From Candidatus Caenarcanales bacterium (GTDB lineage: Bacteria; Cyanobacteriota; Vampirovibrionia; LMEP-6097), in contig JAKVAO010000014.1 of assembly GCA_022447685.1 (NCBI GenBank), positions 1-42,816 on the forward strand: 42,816 bases of DNA. The letters are read 5' to 3'. Every line of letters starts with the position of its first letter. Position 1 is the first letter of the stretch. The notes beneath the pieces were generated by a model. That model saw only the letters and a list, made by a program, of their open reading frames with translations, ran no database searches and was not told the DNA's origin. A program made the position numbers and the translations under genes. This document shows, in pieces, positions 15,367 through 23,821 of this stretch.

Positions 15367-16527
15367 ATGGTCAAAAAAGCTGTGCTATTACTCCAAATGG
15401 GAGGACCTAAAAGTATAGAAGGAATTGAGAATTTTCTTTTCAATCTTTTTAATGACCCTTTTATAATCCAGCTTCCATGGTTTATGAAGCCTTTTCAGAA
15501 GAATTTGGCATCACTTATTTCTTCACGTCGTGCCCCTAAAGTTGCTGTTAATTATAATGATATTGGCGGATATTCACCTATTTGCTTTGAGACTATGTGT
15601 CAGGCAAGAGCCTTGGAGTTTAGTCTGAATAAAGATTTGATAGAAGATTTGCTTCAAGAGAAATCTGAGTTAAAGAATGATTCTAATTATTTACTGAAAG
15701 CCAAAAAACACTTAGAAGCGAACAAAGAATTTATTAATTGCTATTTCGCGATGCGCTACTCAGGACCTTTTCTCAAAGATATAATTCCAGTTATGGAAAG
15801 GGATGGAATAGAGGATCTGACAGTTATTCCTCTGTACCCCCAGTATTCTGATGCTACTACTGGTTCTAGTATCTTTGAGTGCAAAGATCTTTTCTCTAAG
15901 ACTAAATTTAGTGAGGGAAGGTCTATCAAATATATTGAGTCCTGGGAAGCGAATACTAATTTTATACAGCTGATTCAAGATCGAATAAAAGTCTCGTTAA
16001 ATCAACTTTATAGAAAGCATTATGAAAAGCAGGAGCTTGATGCTTCTATAAAAAAACTCCGCAAAAAAGAAATTCTAATTCTCTTTTCAGCACATGGTTT
16101 ACCCGAGAAATATGTTATCAATGGTGATCCATATCAAGATCAAATTGAAAAATCAGTTTCACTTATTATGGAAGATGATGAGATTGCTGAATACCGTCAT
16201 ATGCTTAGTTTTCAGAGTAGGGTTGGTCCTGTGAAATGGCTGGAGCCTAATACTGAAGATGTTTTGATTGAGCTTGCTGAAAAGGGTGAGAAGAATATAA
16301 TCATTATCCCTATTAGCTTTGTTGGTGACCACGTGGAAACCATGCACGAGATTAATATTGAGTACCGTGAGATAGCTGAAGAGAAGGGAATAGAGAATTT
16401 TATTATGACTCGTGCGCCAAAGGCGCACCCACTGTTGACGAAAGCTTTAGAGGATTGTTTTTATCAGCTTAATCCTGCACTTCAGACATTCGCACCATCA
16501 CGAATAATAAGCCAAAACCAAAAATAA
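15367..16527 (+). CDS. hemH: Ferrochelatase
   Basis: Inserts ferrous iron into porphyrin in the last step of haem synthesis. From the chosen ATG it is 386 residues. Family landmarks: AVLLLQMGGPKSIEGIENFL at the N-terminus, SSRRAPKVAVNYNDIGGYSP, FAMRYSGPF, the catalytic-histidine motif FSAHGLPEKYV (His about 243), and ISFVGDHVETMHEINIEYRE with the conserved acidic residues. The start at 15367 is preferred over TTG at 15355 because the latter lies inside the candidate -10 box. With hemC in the same window, the organism probably makes haem and so may respire. Confidence 0.95.
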   Translation: MVKKAVLLLQMGGPKSIEGIENFLFNLFNDPFIIQLPWFMKPFQKNLASLISSRRAPKVAVNYNDIGGYSPICFETMCQARALEFSLNKDLIEDLLQEKSELKNDSNYLLKAKKHLEANKEFINCYFAMRYSGPFLKDIIPVMERDGIEDLTVIPLYPQYSDATTGSSIFECKDLFSKTKFSEGRSIKYIESWEANTNFIQLIQDRIKVSLNQLYRKHYEKQELDASIKKLRKKEILILFSAHGLPEKYVINGDPYQDQIEKSVSLIMEDDEIAEYRHMLSFQSRVGPVKWLEPNTEDVLIELAEKGEKNIIIIPISFVGDHVETMHEINIEYREIAEEKGIENFIMTRAPKAHPLLTKALEDCFYQLNPALQTFAPSRIISQNQK

Positions 16528-16562
16528 ACCCTTTTATAAATGCTTTAATCATAATAAATCTC

Positions 16563-17405
16563 CTATTTCTTGTCTAAAGAACCCCAGTGTAACTTTTCAC
16601 GCAGAATACTATAGAAATTACGCCCTTCCAAATTAAGTTTCACTAATTTCAGATTATAAGGTGAGCGACTGATGATGATTTTAGACTTTGCATTTAATTC
16701 TACTAAGTCTCGTCCATCCGCGTGCATATAGAAACTTTCATGATCTAAGCTCTCTAGGATGATTTCAGCTTTCCCTGAGACTACATGAGGGCGACTGTTT
16801 AGAGAATGTGGGGCAATTGGTACGATTTGAAAAGCGTCGATGTTAGGGTCCATAACAGCTCCACCAGCGCTAATGGCGTAAGCAGTAGAACCTGTAGGAG
16901 TGGAAATGATGACCCCATCTGCTCTCATAGAGTGTAGTAAATTATCACCAATGTAGATATCAGTGTAGAGCAGGTTTGCTCTGAAAGAACGGTTTAAAGT
17001 TATGTCATTAATTGCATAGTAATACTCACCAGTATCTTCAACAAAAGCTTCTAGTACAGACCTTTCTTCGATTACATACTCTGAGGCTAGTAGTTTATCT
17101 GCAAGTTCTTGCATGGAGATATCCCCAAATTCAGAGAGGAAACCTAAGTGCCCAAAGTTTACCCCGATTATAGGTGTTCCTTTCGAGAGTACTTGTCTTG
17201 CTGCTCTAAGAAAAGTTCCATCGCCCCCTAAAACTACTAACATTTCAGTATCATCTTGTACTTCAAGCCATTTATCTGAGCTGGTATCAGTCTCTGAGAA
17301 TTGGCAGTGAACGTGAGCGTATTTAAATATAGAATCTAGTTCCTTAGCTGTTTTTTCAGCTTCAGGTTTAAGTGGGTTATAAAAAATATGGACTTTTTTT
17401 AACAT
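16563..17405 (-). CDS. nadK: NAD kinase
   Basis: Phosphorylates NAD to NADP. At 280 residues it has the normal length. GGDGT is at residues 60-64 (MLVVLGGDGTFLRAARQV), followed by GVNFGHLGFLSE, the MRADGVIISTPTGSTAYAIS core with its conserved Gly-rich loop, and PIAPHSLNSRP. All the usual motifs are intact. The gene is convergent with hemH (35 bp apart, with no clear terminator) and divergent from an unknown gene 66 bp away. TAGAAT on the minus strand ends 9 nt before the start codon. Confidence 0.96.
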   Translation of the reverse strand: MLKKVHIFYNPLKPEAEKTAKELDSIFKYAHVHCQFSETDTSSDKWLEVQDDTEMLVVLGGDGTFLRAARQVLSKGTPIIGVNFGHLGFLSEFGDISMQELADKLLASEYVIEERSVLEAFVEDTGEYYYAINDITLNRSFRANLLYTDIYIGDNLLHSMRADGVIISTPTGSTAYAISAGGAVMDPNIDAFQIVPIAPHSLNSRPHVVSGKAEIILESLDHESFYMHADGRDLVELNAKSKIIISRSPYNLKLVKLNLEGRNFYSILREKLHWGSLDKK

Positions 17406-17414
17406 CCAAGTTTA

Positions 17415-17420
17415 ATTCTA
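17415..17420 (-). promoter_or_regulatory. Candidate -10 box TAGAAT of nadK
   Basis: TAGAAT on the minus strand ends 9 nt before the nadK ATG at 17405, with no Shine-Dalgarno sequence. It is identical in sequence and spacing to the box before the DoxX gene. Confidence 0.42.
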
Positions 17421-17471
17421 ACTTGAAATTAAATAGCATTTTTTGTTATTTTAATAAATAGGTATTGCACA

Positions 17472-18152
17472 ATGGCTGATAATTCTGTCAATCAATTCAG
17501 AAATAATCTTGAAAGAGCAAATCTAGAGAGTAGTTATAAAGCTCCTAGTGCAGAAAAGCTTGAATCCTCAACCCAAATGCCTCCAATCTCAGCTGAAAAG
17601 GAATTGGTTCTTACTTTGGTAGATAAACTATTTGGAATTAAAGAAAGAGTAAAGGATTCAGGAGATAGTCTTAAGAAAGAAGATATTCCTAACACTATAA
17701 AAGCTACTTTGGAAGAATTCATAGATAGAGACAATTTTGTTTCAGCTGACAAATTCAAAGCTGAAATTATGCAGCCCACTTTGGACATTATGAAAATCAT
17801 TCAGCATGATTTAGGGACAGATTCTATAGGTAAATTGATTTTTGATGCAACTAGTAACTATTTAAATGCTATCGCACAAACTCTTAATGTTGAAAGCAGA
17901 GCTAGAGTGCAGGATTTGTCCCAGGCTTCAGAGTTTGGCTATAGCTACAGTTCAAGTTCGGTAACGGAAAATGGTAAAACCAAAACTGAAGAAAGTGGTA
18001 ATTCTTATATTAAAAATCAAGATGGTGAAACAGTAAAATTAGATCCCAATACTATGTCAAAAGAGTTAAAAACCATGCAAGAGCAGATGGGCTCTATTCA
18101 AGAACAAATGGCAACTATGTTTAAAAGCTTTAGCGATATATTTAAGTTCTAA
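17472..18152 (+). CDS. Unknown coiled-coil protein
   Basis: Encodes 226 residues with no signal peptide or membrane span. The first 60 residues are polar and probably disordered. A helical region (residues 60-150) follows, then a Ser/Tyr-rich stretch (GYSYSSSSVTENGKTKTEES) and a C-terminal amphipathic helix (LKTMQEQMGSIQEQMATMFK) that looks like a coiled coil. Not recognised as any family. The 3' end overlaps the convergent tadA by 11 bp. It is probably a real gene, given its consistent codon use and length. Confidence 0.65.
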   Translation: MADNSVNQFRNNLERANLESSYKAPSAEKLESSTQMPPISAEKELVLTLVDKLFGIKERVKDSGDSLKKEDIPNTIKATLEEFIDRDNFVSADKFKAEIMQPTLDIMKIIQHDLGTDSIGKLIFDATSNYLNAIAQTLNVESRARVQDLSQASEFGYSYSSSSVTENGKTKTEESGNSYIKNQDGETVKLDPNTMSKELKTMQEQMGSIQEQMATMFKSFSDIFKF

Positions 18153-18588
18153 TTTTCTTAAAAAAATCTTTTAATACTTTACCAGCTTCTTCTTCCATAA
18201 AACCACCTTTCACTTCAAGATTTTGAGTTATTAGGTTATAACGTGAACCCAGTGCTCCTGATTTGGGTTCATATGCACCAAAAACAACTTTTTTGATATG
18301 GCATTGCAGTATTGCGCCAGCACACATAGCACAGGGCTCTAGGCTCACGTAGAGTGTGTATGAGGATAAATTCCAGCTTTTTTTAATTTTTGCGGCAGCT
18401 TGAATGACATTAATCTCTGCATGAGCTAGGGGGGAGCAATCTTTCTCTCGAGAATTAACTGATTCTGCAATAATTTTTCCATTTTCATTCACTAGCATAG
18501 CTGCTATAGGAATGTCGCGATTCTCAGTACTTTCACTGATTTTCCTCGCAAGGTTTATAGTTTTCTGCATGTAGTAACTGTCATCCAT
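18142..18588 (-). CDS. tadA: tRNA-specific adenosine deaminase
   Basis: Converts adenosine 34 to inosine in tRNA-Arg(ACG). It encodes 148 residues. The cytidine deaminase-type zinc site is complete: HAE at residues 56-58 (His ligand and catalytic Glu) and PCAMC at 85-89 (two Cys ligands), followed by the GALGSRYNLI segment typical of TadA. Upstream is a polyprenyl synthase gene transcribed divergently, with a 28-bp gap. No unusual substitutions were noticed. Confidence 0.95.
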   Translation of the reverse strand: MDDSYYMQKTINLARKISESTENRDIPIAAMLVNENGKIIAESVNSREKDCSPLAHAEINVIQAAAKIKKSWNLSSYTLYVSLEPCAMCAGAILQCHIKKVVFGAYEPKSGALGSRYNLITQNLEVKGGFMEEEAGKVLKDFFKKIRT

Positions 18589-18616
18589 AGCCTTGATGCC
18601 AAAAACCTGAATTTAA

Positions 18617-19666
18617 ATGATATCATTTCCCTTAGTGAAAACTATAGAGGGTATTTTTGACCCAATCCAAAACGATATAGATGAACTGAATGATAGGTTA
18701 ATTAACCGTATTAGCCCTGATTCTCATTCTCTATGCAGTATTCTTCAAGGAATTTTTGAAGCTGGTGGCAAAAGATTGAGACCGGCTATTAGTTTTTTAT
18801 TGTTCAGAGCTTTGCGTTTCGCTGGTAGAGAGGAGTTATATTCTGATTCAGAAGATAAATTATTTCTCGTTACTGAAATTGCAGAGCTTATTCACACTGC
18901 AAGTTTGGTTCACGACGATATTATCGATAACTCTCTTATCAGACGAGGAGCACCAACTACTAATAGTAAGTGGGATAATGCAATAACCGTTATCAGTGGT
19001 GATTTTATGTTTGCTAGAGCAGCCGTGAATCTAGCTAAGGTAAATATCAACAAAGTAGTAGAAATTTTTGCTGTTGTGCTTGAGAACCTATGCTCTGGAG
19101 AGATTAGGCAGGTAGAACAGAAGTACAATGTCGATACTACTTGGGATTATTATTACCTCAAAACCTATAATAAAACCGCATCTTTATTTGAAGCTTGTGC
19201 TGAATCAGTTACAGAATTATTTGACTTGAGTGATAAAGAGAAAAAGGCAATAGTTACTTATGGCTGTAACTTAGGTATGGCTTTCCAGATTATTGATGAT
19301 ATTCTCGATTTTACTTCTGATGAGGAGACATTGGGTAAACCTGCTGGAGCAGATATTAAAGAAGGTCAGATCAATATCCCACTTCTGCTCGCATTTGAGG
19401 ATTTGAAGCTAAAAGATCCAGAGAAGCTAGCTTATATCAAATCTCGTATTAGAAATATTCCTACAGAAGATAGCCCTATTACTATTAGTACTACTATCAA
19501 AGAAGCTCTAAAAATTTGTAATGAGACTGGCGCTATCGATAAAAGTTACTCCAAAGCTATAGATTACGTCAAAGATGCAGTGACTGGAATTAGCTTTTTA
19601 CCTGAGTCTAGCTACAAAGAAGCCTTAGTTAAACTTGCTGAATTCGTAATTAAGAGAAAAAATTAA
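18617..19666 (+). CDS. Long-chain polyprenyl diphosphate synthase
   Basis: Extends prenyl chains, here most likely the side chain of a respiratory quinone. It encodes 349 residues. GGKRLRP (50-56), the first aspartate motif DDIID (100-104) with RRGAPTTN, and the second DDILD (227-231) followed by GKPAGADIKEGQINIPLLLA are all intact. The residues before the first aspartate motif (THTASLVHDD-type context) are small, as in long-chain synthases (octaprenyl/solanesyl, IspB/Sds type). Chain length cannot be fixed from sequence. No clear Shine-Dalgarno sequence precedes the ATG. Confidence 0.93.
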   Translation: MISFPLVKTIEGIFDPIQNDIDELNDRLINRISPDSHSLCSILQGIFEAGGKRLRPAISFLLFRALRFAGREELYSDSEDKLFLVTEIAELIHTASLVHDDIIDNSLIRRGAPTTNSKWDNAITVISGDFMFARAAVNLAKVNINKVVEIFAVVLENLCSGEIRQVEQKYNVDTTWDYYYLKTYNKTASLFEACAESVTELFDLSDKEKKAIVTYGCNLGMAFQIIDDILDFTSDEETLGKPAGADIKEGQINIPLLLAFEDLKLKDPEKLAYIKSRIRNIPTEDSPITISTTIKEALKICNETGAIDKSYSKAIDYVKDAVTGISFLPESSYKEALVKLAEFVIKRKN

Positions 19667-19728
19667 AATTTTTGTCAAAAAAGCTTTATTTTTAGCTTGT
19701 ATAAATGTTATACATATTACAGGGGATT

Positions 19729-21708
19729 ATGTTGATTAAAAACGCTAAATTTAACTTTTTACATTTAATTCTAGGGGGAATCTTACTAGTTTTTAGTTCA
19801 CTTGCAGCAGAAGCGAGGTTCGTTAATACTACTTGTATCTCTGGGAATTGCTCTTTAGAGCTTGCTATTAATTCAGATGATATCAATATCAATTTCAGTA
19901 ATGAAAGACCTCTAATTAGGCTTAGAATTGATGCTAGAAGGCTTGATGTTGATGCTAATTTTTCCAATACCTTCAAAATACTTGCATATGAGCAGGCAGG
20001 TAATAATAACTCTGTGATTTCACTGAGCAATGTTTTATTTCCACGTAAAAGATTTAAGAATAAAAATCTTGTGACTAGGGTTAAAGTCAGACCTTTTCAA
20101 GGTACTAAACAGATATTTTTTGGTGTTCATAATTCTTCAGGACTTTTAGTTGCAAGTTATAGAACTAATGTGACAGGTTCAGGTGCTGTAGCTACAGCTA
20201 ATAATAGAAATAAGAACCCTAATATAGATTTTACTTGTCCAGATCAGAGTATCGATGAATGTAATGTCGATAAACTTTTCTTTGATACAGTATTTTTCGA
20301 GGCTAATAGAGACCAAAATGCAAGAGAAACCTACGTCATCAAAAATCTCGACGGCTCTTATACAGTTGAGGTTCCATTGATTAGCTCTCTTGGAAGATTA
20401 CCAATCAGAAGTGTAGTTAGAAACTCTGCAATTTCTGGTTTCCCGGTTCCAGGCAGTAACCCTCAAAGCGTTATCAATACCCTGTTTGCAACTGTTGTGA
20501 ATATGCCAGATGCTACTGAGCAAGCAACTTTAAGTTTTAATCAGACTAGTGATGTTTTCTCACTTGGCTTTGATAATACCTCAAATGTTTTTAATGTAGA
20601 TGATGAAGGCAACATCGGTATTGGCACTAATAGCCCAGAGGCTAGCCTGGAGATTGCAGCAGGTGATGGTTCTGAGCCACCATTAAAGATTTCAGCTAAT
20701 AATCTTACTAGTAATATTGTTAATGGTGCTTTTGAGTTTGATGGTAATGAATTATATTTCACTCTTGATGGTGTTAGATACTTTGTTGTTAGAGACCCAA
20801 ATAATTCTAGTCTAGGTTCTGGCTCTACAGTAACTCCTCCAAATTTTGTTGCTAGTGTTGGTAACACTGATAGACTAGGTGGACAACTACCGTCTTTCTA
20901 CCAAAATGCAAGTAATATCAATGCTGGAGTCTTGAACTCATCACGTTTACCTCCTAATTTAGGTGCATTTAAATTAAGAAACGTGACTAATAATAAATTT
21001 ATGACTTTAGAGGGAGCTGACAATATTATTCTTCGCTCTCAAGCAGATACTAATTTAACTTTACCTGACCATGACGGTACTTTAGCAACTTTAGATGATT
21101 TAAATTTTACTAATATTACTGTTGGAACCGCTGATGTAATTAATGGTGATATTCAGACTCTTGATATTGCTGATAACACAGTTACAGAAGTGGATTTGAA
21201 TGGTTTAGATGCTACTAAGTTTGTTACTGGTATCTTTAGCCCTGCTGTACTGCCTGATAGAGCTATAGCTAATATTACTAATCTTAGTACTGAACTTGAT
21301 AATAGAATTTCTATAACTAATGATATTGTTGATGATTTGAATAGTACTAATACTGATAAAGTCTTGAGCGCTAATCAGGGAAGGGTACTCAAAGAAATGA
21401 TTGATAATTTTTCTAGTGATTTTAGTACTGCTTCTTCTGCTCTTACTGGAACTGAATTGGACTTCTCTGCGTTTCATACTGTTTATACTAAGACTCTTTC
21501 TGCTAATGATACTTTCTCTGCAGTAAACTTCAATCAAGGACACAAGATTATTCTTCTGATGGATGGTAATTTCACGCCGAGTTTCCCTAGTAGCTTTGTT
21601 TTTGTTGAAGGAGCTTATGATCCTAGTAAAACTAATATTCTAGAACTTGAAGTAGCTTCTGATATTAATGGCTCTGAGAAGGTTTTGGTTAGTGTGGTTT
21701 CTCAGTAA
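19729..21708 (+). CDS. Exported phage-tail-fibre-like protein
   Basis: About 659 residues from ATG 19729, which follows AGGGG; an ATG at 19705 would add eight residues. A Sec signal peptide (FNFLHLILGGILLVFSSLAAEA) precedes a cysteine-containing beta-rich N-terminal region. From about residue 290 the sequence is made of motifs familiar from phage tail fibres and large adhesins: DDEGNIGIGTNSPEASLEI, PNFVASVGNTDRLGGQLPSF, NAGVLNSSRLPPNLG, LPDHDGTLATLDDL and NTDKVLSANQGRVLKEMID. The C-terminus is a beta-rich head-like domain. No other phage gene lies nearby and the signal peptide argues for a chromosomal surface or periplasmic fibre, perhaps used in attachment. That role is inferred. Confidence 0.8.
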   Translation: MLIKNAKFNFLHLILGGILLVFSSLAAEARFVNTTCISGNCSLELAINSDDININFSNERPLIRLRIDARRLDVDANFSNTFKILAYEQAGNNNSVISLSNVLFPRKRFKNKNLVTRVKVRPFQGTKQIFFGVHNSSGLLVASYRTNVTGSGAVATANNRNKNPNIDFTCPDQSIDECNVDKLFFDTVFFEANRDQNARETYVIKNLDGSYTVEVPLISSLGRLPIRSVVRNSAISGFPVPGSNPQSVINTLFATVVNMPDATEQATLSFNQTSDVFSLGFDNTSNVFNVDDEGNIGIGTNSPEASLEIAAGDGSEPPLKISANNLTSNIVNGAFEFDGNELYFTLDGVRYFVVRDPNNSSLGSGSTVTPPNFVASVGNTDRLGGQLPSFYQNASNINAGVLNSSRLPPNLGAFKLRNVTNNKFMTLEGADNIILRSQADTNLTLPDHDGTLATLDDLNFTNITVGTADVINGDIQTLDIADNTVTEVDLNGLDATKFVTGIFSPAVLPDRAIANITNLSTELDNRISITNDIVDDLNSTNTDKVLSANQGRVLKEMIDNFSSDFSTASSALTGTELDFSAFHTVYTKTLSANDTFSAVNFNQGHKIILLMDGNFTPSFPSSFVFVEGAYDPSKTNILELEVASDINGSEKVLVSVVSQ

Positions 21709-21743
21709 TTATTTTTAAAGTGTTTTATGATTTGCTTGTAAGT

Positions 21744-23012
21744 TTAGAAGCTACTTGGTATTGCCCCAAAATATTTTCTATAAATGCTTTCTGCTAAATC
21801 ATAGAGACTAGTAGGATCTGTTTGATCACTACTAGCTTCATAATTCTCAAGCTCAAAGTTTGGATCATCAAATTTTGCAATATATTTGTCAATAATTACT
21901 CCAAGATTATCTTCATCGGAGTATGTATTAATTTTTGAATCTACAAATTCTTCAAACTTAGCCTTAATTTCTGTTTTGAAGCTCTGTCGAACTAATTCAA
22001 TAAAGGAATTTTCTGTTCCTTGAATATTATTAAATTCTTTTGCAAGATCTAACCCTTCTTCATTTGTTTGATTTTCTTCTGGAATTGCTTGCTTATCTGC
22101 TGATGAAGAATCAGTGGTATTTGGGGGACCAGATATTAGAAGTTTTCTAGTTTCACGAAGTTCATCAAAAATTTTACAAAATAAGTCAAATGGTTCATCT
22201 ATGATGCTGTAGTCGACTCCTTTCCCCGTATTCTTCTTTAAGTCTAAGCTATGATAAAATGTCATCCTCTCTAATTCGATACTATCTCTGTCAGTCCCTT
22301 CAACCAAGGCTTCAATGAATTTCTCAAGGACTTTAATTTGGAAGCTTTTTTTAGTAAGATCTTTTATTTCGACTTGGGTATTAAAATCGAATCTTGAATG
22401 CTTAGCTTTTTCTGATAGTTTTTTGATTCTAGGAATAAGAATCTTATCTTCATATTTATGCAGAAATTTATAAATGTTTTTGAAATTAAGTAATTTGTTT
22501 AAGTGACTATTTCCCTCTTGCTTGTATATTTTTTTGTCGAAATCTCTCAGTATGGCTTCTGTTTTTGATGGGTTGGTTTCAGTATTGAGATCAACACTCG
22601 GGGTTGAACTTGCAATCGAAACAAGTCTTAAAGGATTCATAAGTTCCTCAATCACTTCTTCATTTTTTTTACCAGAGCTTTTATTAGAGAATAAGCCACC
22701 TGCAATCAGTGACATGATACTAGCTGCATTGTGAAAGGGGTTTTCCTTCGGGGTAAGTGGTGACAAGTCTAGTACCTGGCATAGTTTGTTTCCATTTTCT
22801 CTATTGTCTGAGCAGAAGCTTTCCTCTACTGCTTGGCTTGCGAATGTTGTTGAAAGGATGAGAGCTGAAGTTAATCCAAGATTCTTTAGTCTTTGAGTAC
22901 TAGTTAAATTTTTTTCATTCCTGTATACCTCAGGCTTTTTCTTAAAATTGCTTAAAGGTAACCAATTTTGAAATTTTCCATCTCCACCAGAAGGTATATT
23001 GTTATTAGCCAT
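21744..23012 (-). CDS. Exported unknown protein with long signal region
   Basis: Encodes 422 residues and is not recognised. A polar N-terminal region of about 45 residues precedes a hydrophobic stretch (NLGLTSALILSTTFASQAVE), which looks like a signal peptide with a long n-region. The truncated FAD_oxidored-like gene at 9425 seems to have had a similar start. Two cysteines follow soon after (FCSDNRENGNKLC). The rest is helical and strongly charged, with acidic, Thr/Ser-rich low-complexity stretches near residue 300. GGTGG precedes the start within a small AATCC-TCGGT-GGATT hairpin. It is convergent with the tail-fibre-like gene, 35 bp apart. Confidence 0.65.
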   Translation of the reverse strand: MANNNIPSGGDGKFQNWLPLSNFKKKPEVYRNEKNLTSTQRLKNLGLTSALILSTTFASQAVEESFCSDNRENGNKLCQVLDLSPLTPKENPFHNAASIMSLIAGGLFSNKSSGKKNEEVIEELMNPLRLVSIASSTPSVDLNTETNPSKTEAILRDFDKKIYKQEGNSHLNKLLNFKNIYKFLHKYEDKILIPRIKKLSEKAKHSRFDFNTQVEIKDLTKKSFQIKVLEKFIEALVEGTDRDSIELERMTFYHSLDLKKNTGKGVDYSIIDEPFDLFCKIFDELRETRKLLISGPPNTTDSSSADKQAIPEENQTNEEGLDLAKEFNNIQGTENSFIELVRQSFKTEIKAKFEEFVDSKINTYSDEDNLGVIIDKYIAKFDDPNFELENYEASSDQTDPTSLYDLAESIYRKYFGAIPSSF

Positions 23013-23075
23013 AATCCACCGAGGATTATGCTAACTTGTGCCGAGATGAATAAATCAAGATAATACCTAACTTCT

Positions 23076-23813
23076 TTATAATTTCTTTTTAAATTCAGCA
23101 GCAAACTCGTGATCACAATATATCCCAAGTTTATCTAAGTGATGTTCTAGAAGATAGCCAAGTCCAGTGTCTATGTTCTCTATAGCAGCCATGAATGAGG
23201 CTACTTTGTGAGCGCCACTGATGGTAAGTACTATTCTCTCTAAACCAGCAGAGCTGAATATATCAGTACCGACTGTAACTGCTTTAGTCACTCCAAGTTT
23301 TTCTGCACAGGACTCTGTTAACTCTACTTCTACGATTTCACGGTTAACGTATTCTTCTCCAATGAAAGCTACATGAGCAGATTCTGGATTTTCTCCGAGT
23401 CCTAGATATATAGCCCTTGCTCCAGCTCTAATGTTTATAAAATGTTGAAAGGAATTCAGGTCCTCAGTATCAATCTTATAAAACCTATCCCCAAGTTTAG
23501 GACAGAGATTTGAGAGGCTAGCTTCTAAAGTCTCTGAGAAGCTTTTAATGCTTGTTTTCTCACCATTAGATGATTCCTCAATAATCAATTCATCTAGATG
23601 GCTAAGATATAGTTCCGGGTGAATAATATCTTCTCGTTCCAGTAATTCTTGGTTTAACCTTGGGTAGATTCCAGCTTCATAGGTACCACCGACTGGTAAA
23701 ATCACCAAACCTGGCTTAGATATATCTTCAACTAATAGAGAGAAAACCATCTCCTCAAGTTCTCTTGAAGTTTGAGCGTTATGGATTTTTTGGATTATTT
23801 CTTCAGGAACCAC
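23076..23813 (-). CDS. NagB/6-phosphogluconolactonase-like protein
   Basis: Encodes 245 residues of the glucosamine-6-phosphate deaminase / 6-phosphogluconolactonase fold. Visible landmarks: LVILPVGGTYEAGIYPRLN (phosphate-binding loop, normally L-x-T/S-G-x-T-P), LYLSHLDELI (normally N-L-D-E), and YLGLGENPESAHVAFIGEEY, which corresponds to the G-x-D-G-H-I-A-F-N-E signature but has two extra residues, no Asp in the expected place and Ile-Gly for Asn. ISGAHKVASFMAAI fits the later K-A motif. The changes make a standard NagB or Pgl activity uncertain. It lies 8 bp downstream of serA on the same strand, so the two are probably co-transcribed. Confidence 0.75.
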   Translation of the reverse strand: MVPEEIIQKIHNAQTSRELEEMVFSLLVEDISKPGLVILPVGGTYEAGIYPRLNQELLEREDIIHPELYLSHLDELIIEESSNGEKTSIKSFSETLEASLSNLCPKLGDRFYKIDTEDLNSFQHFINIRAGARAIYLGLGENPESAHVAFIGEEYVNREIVEVELTESCAEKLGVTKAVTVGTDIFSSAGLERIVLTISGAHKVASFMAAIENIDTGLGYLLEHHLDKLGIYCDHEFAAEFKKKL

Positions 23814-23821
23814 TGAGGGGT

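Noticed and set aside
19729..21708. Prophage signalled by the tail-fibre-like gene
   Set aside because: The protein has a Sec signal peptide and the neighbours are polyprenyl synthase and an unknown exported protein; no capsid, terminase, integrase or lysis gene is present.
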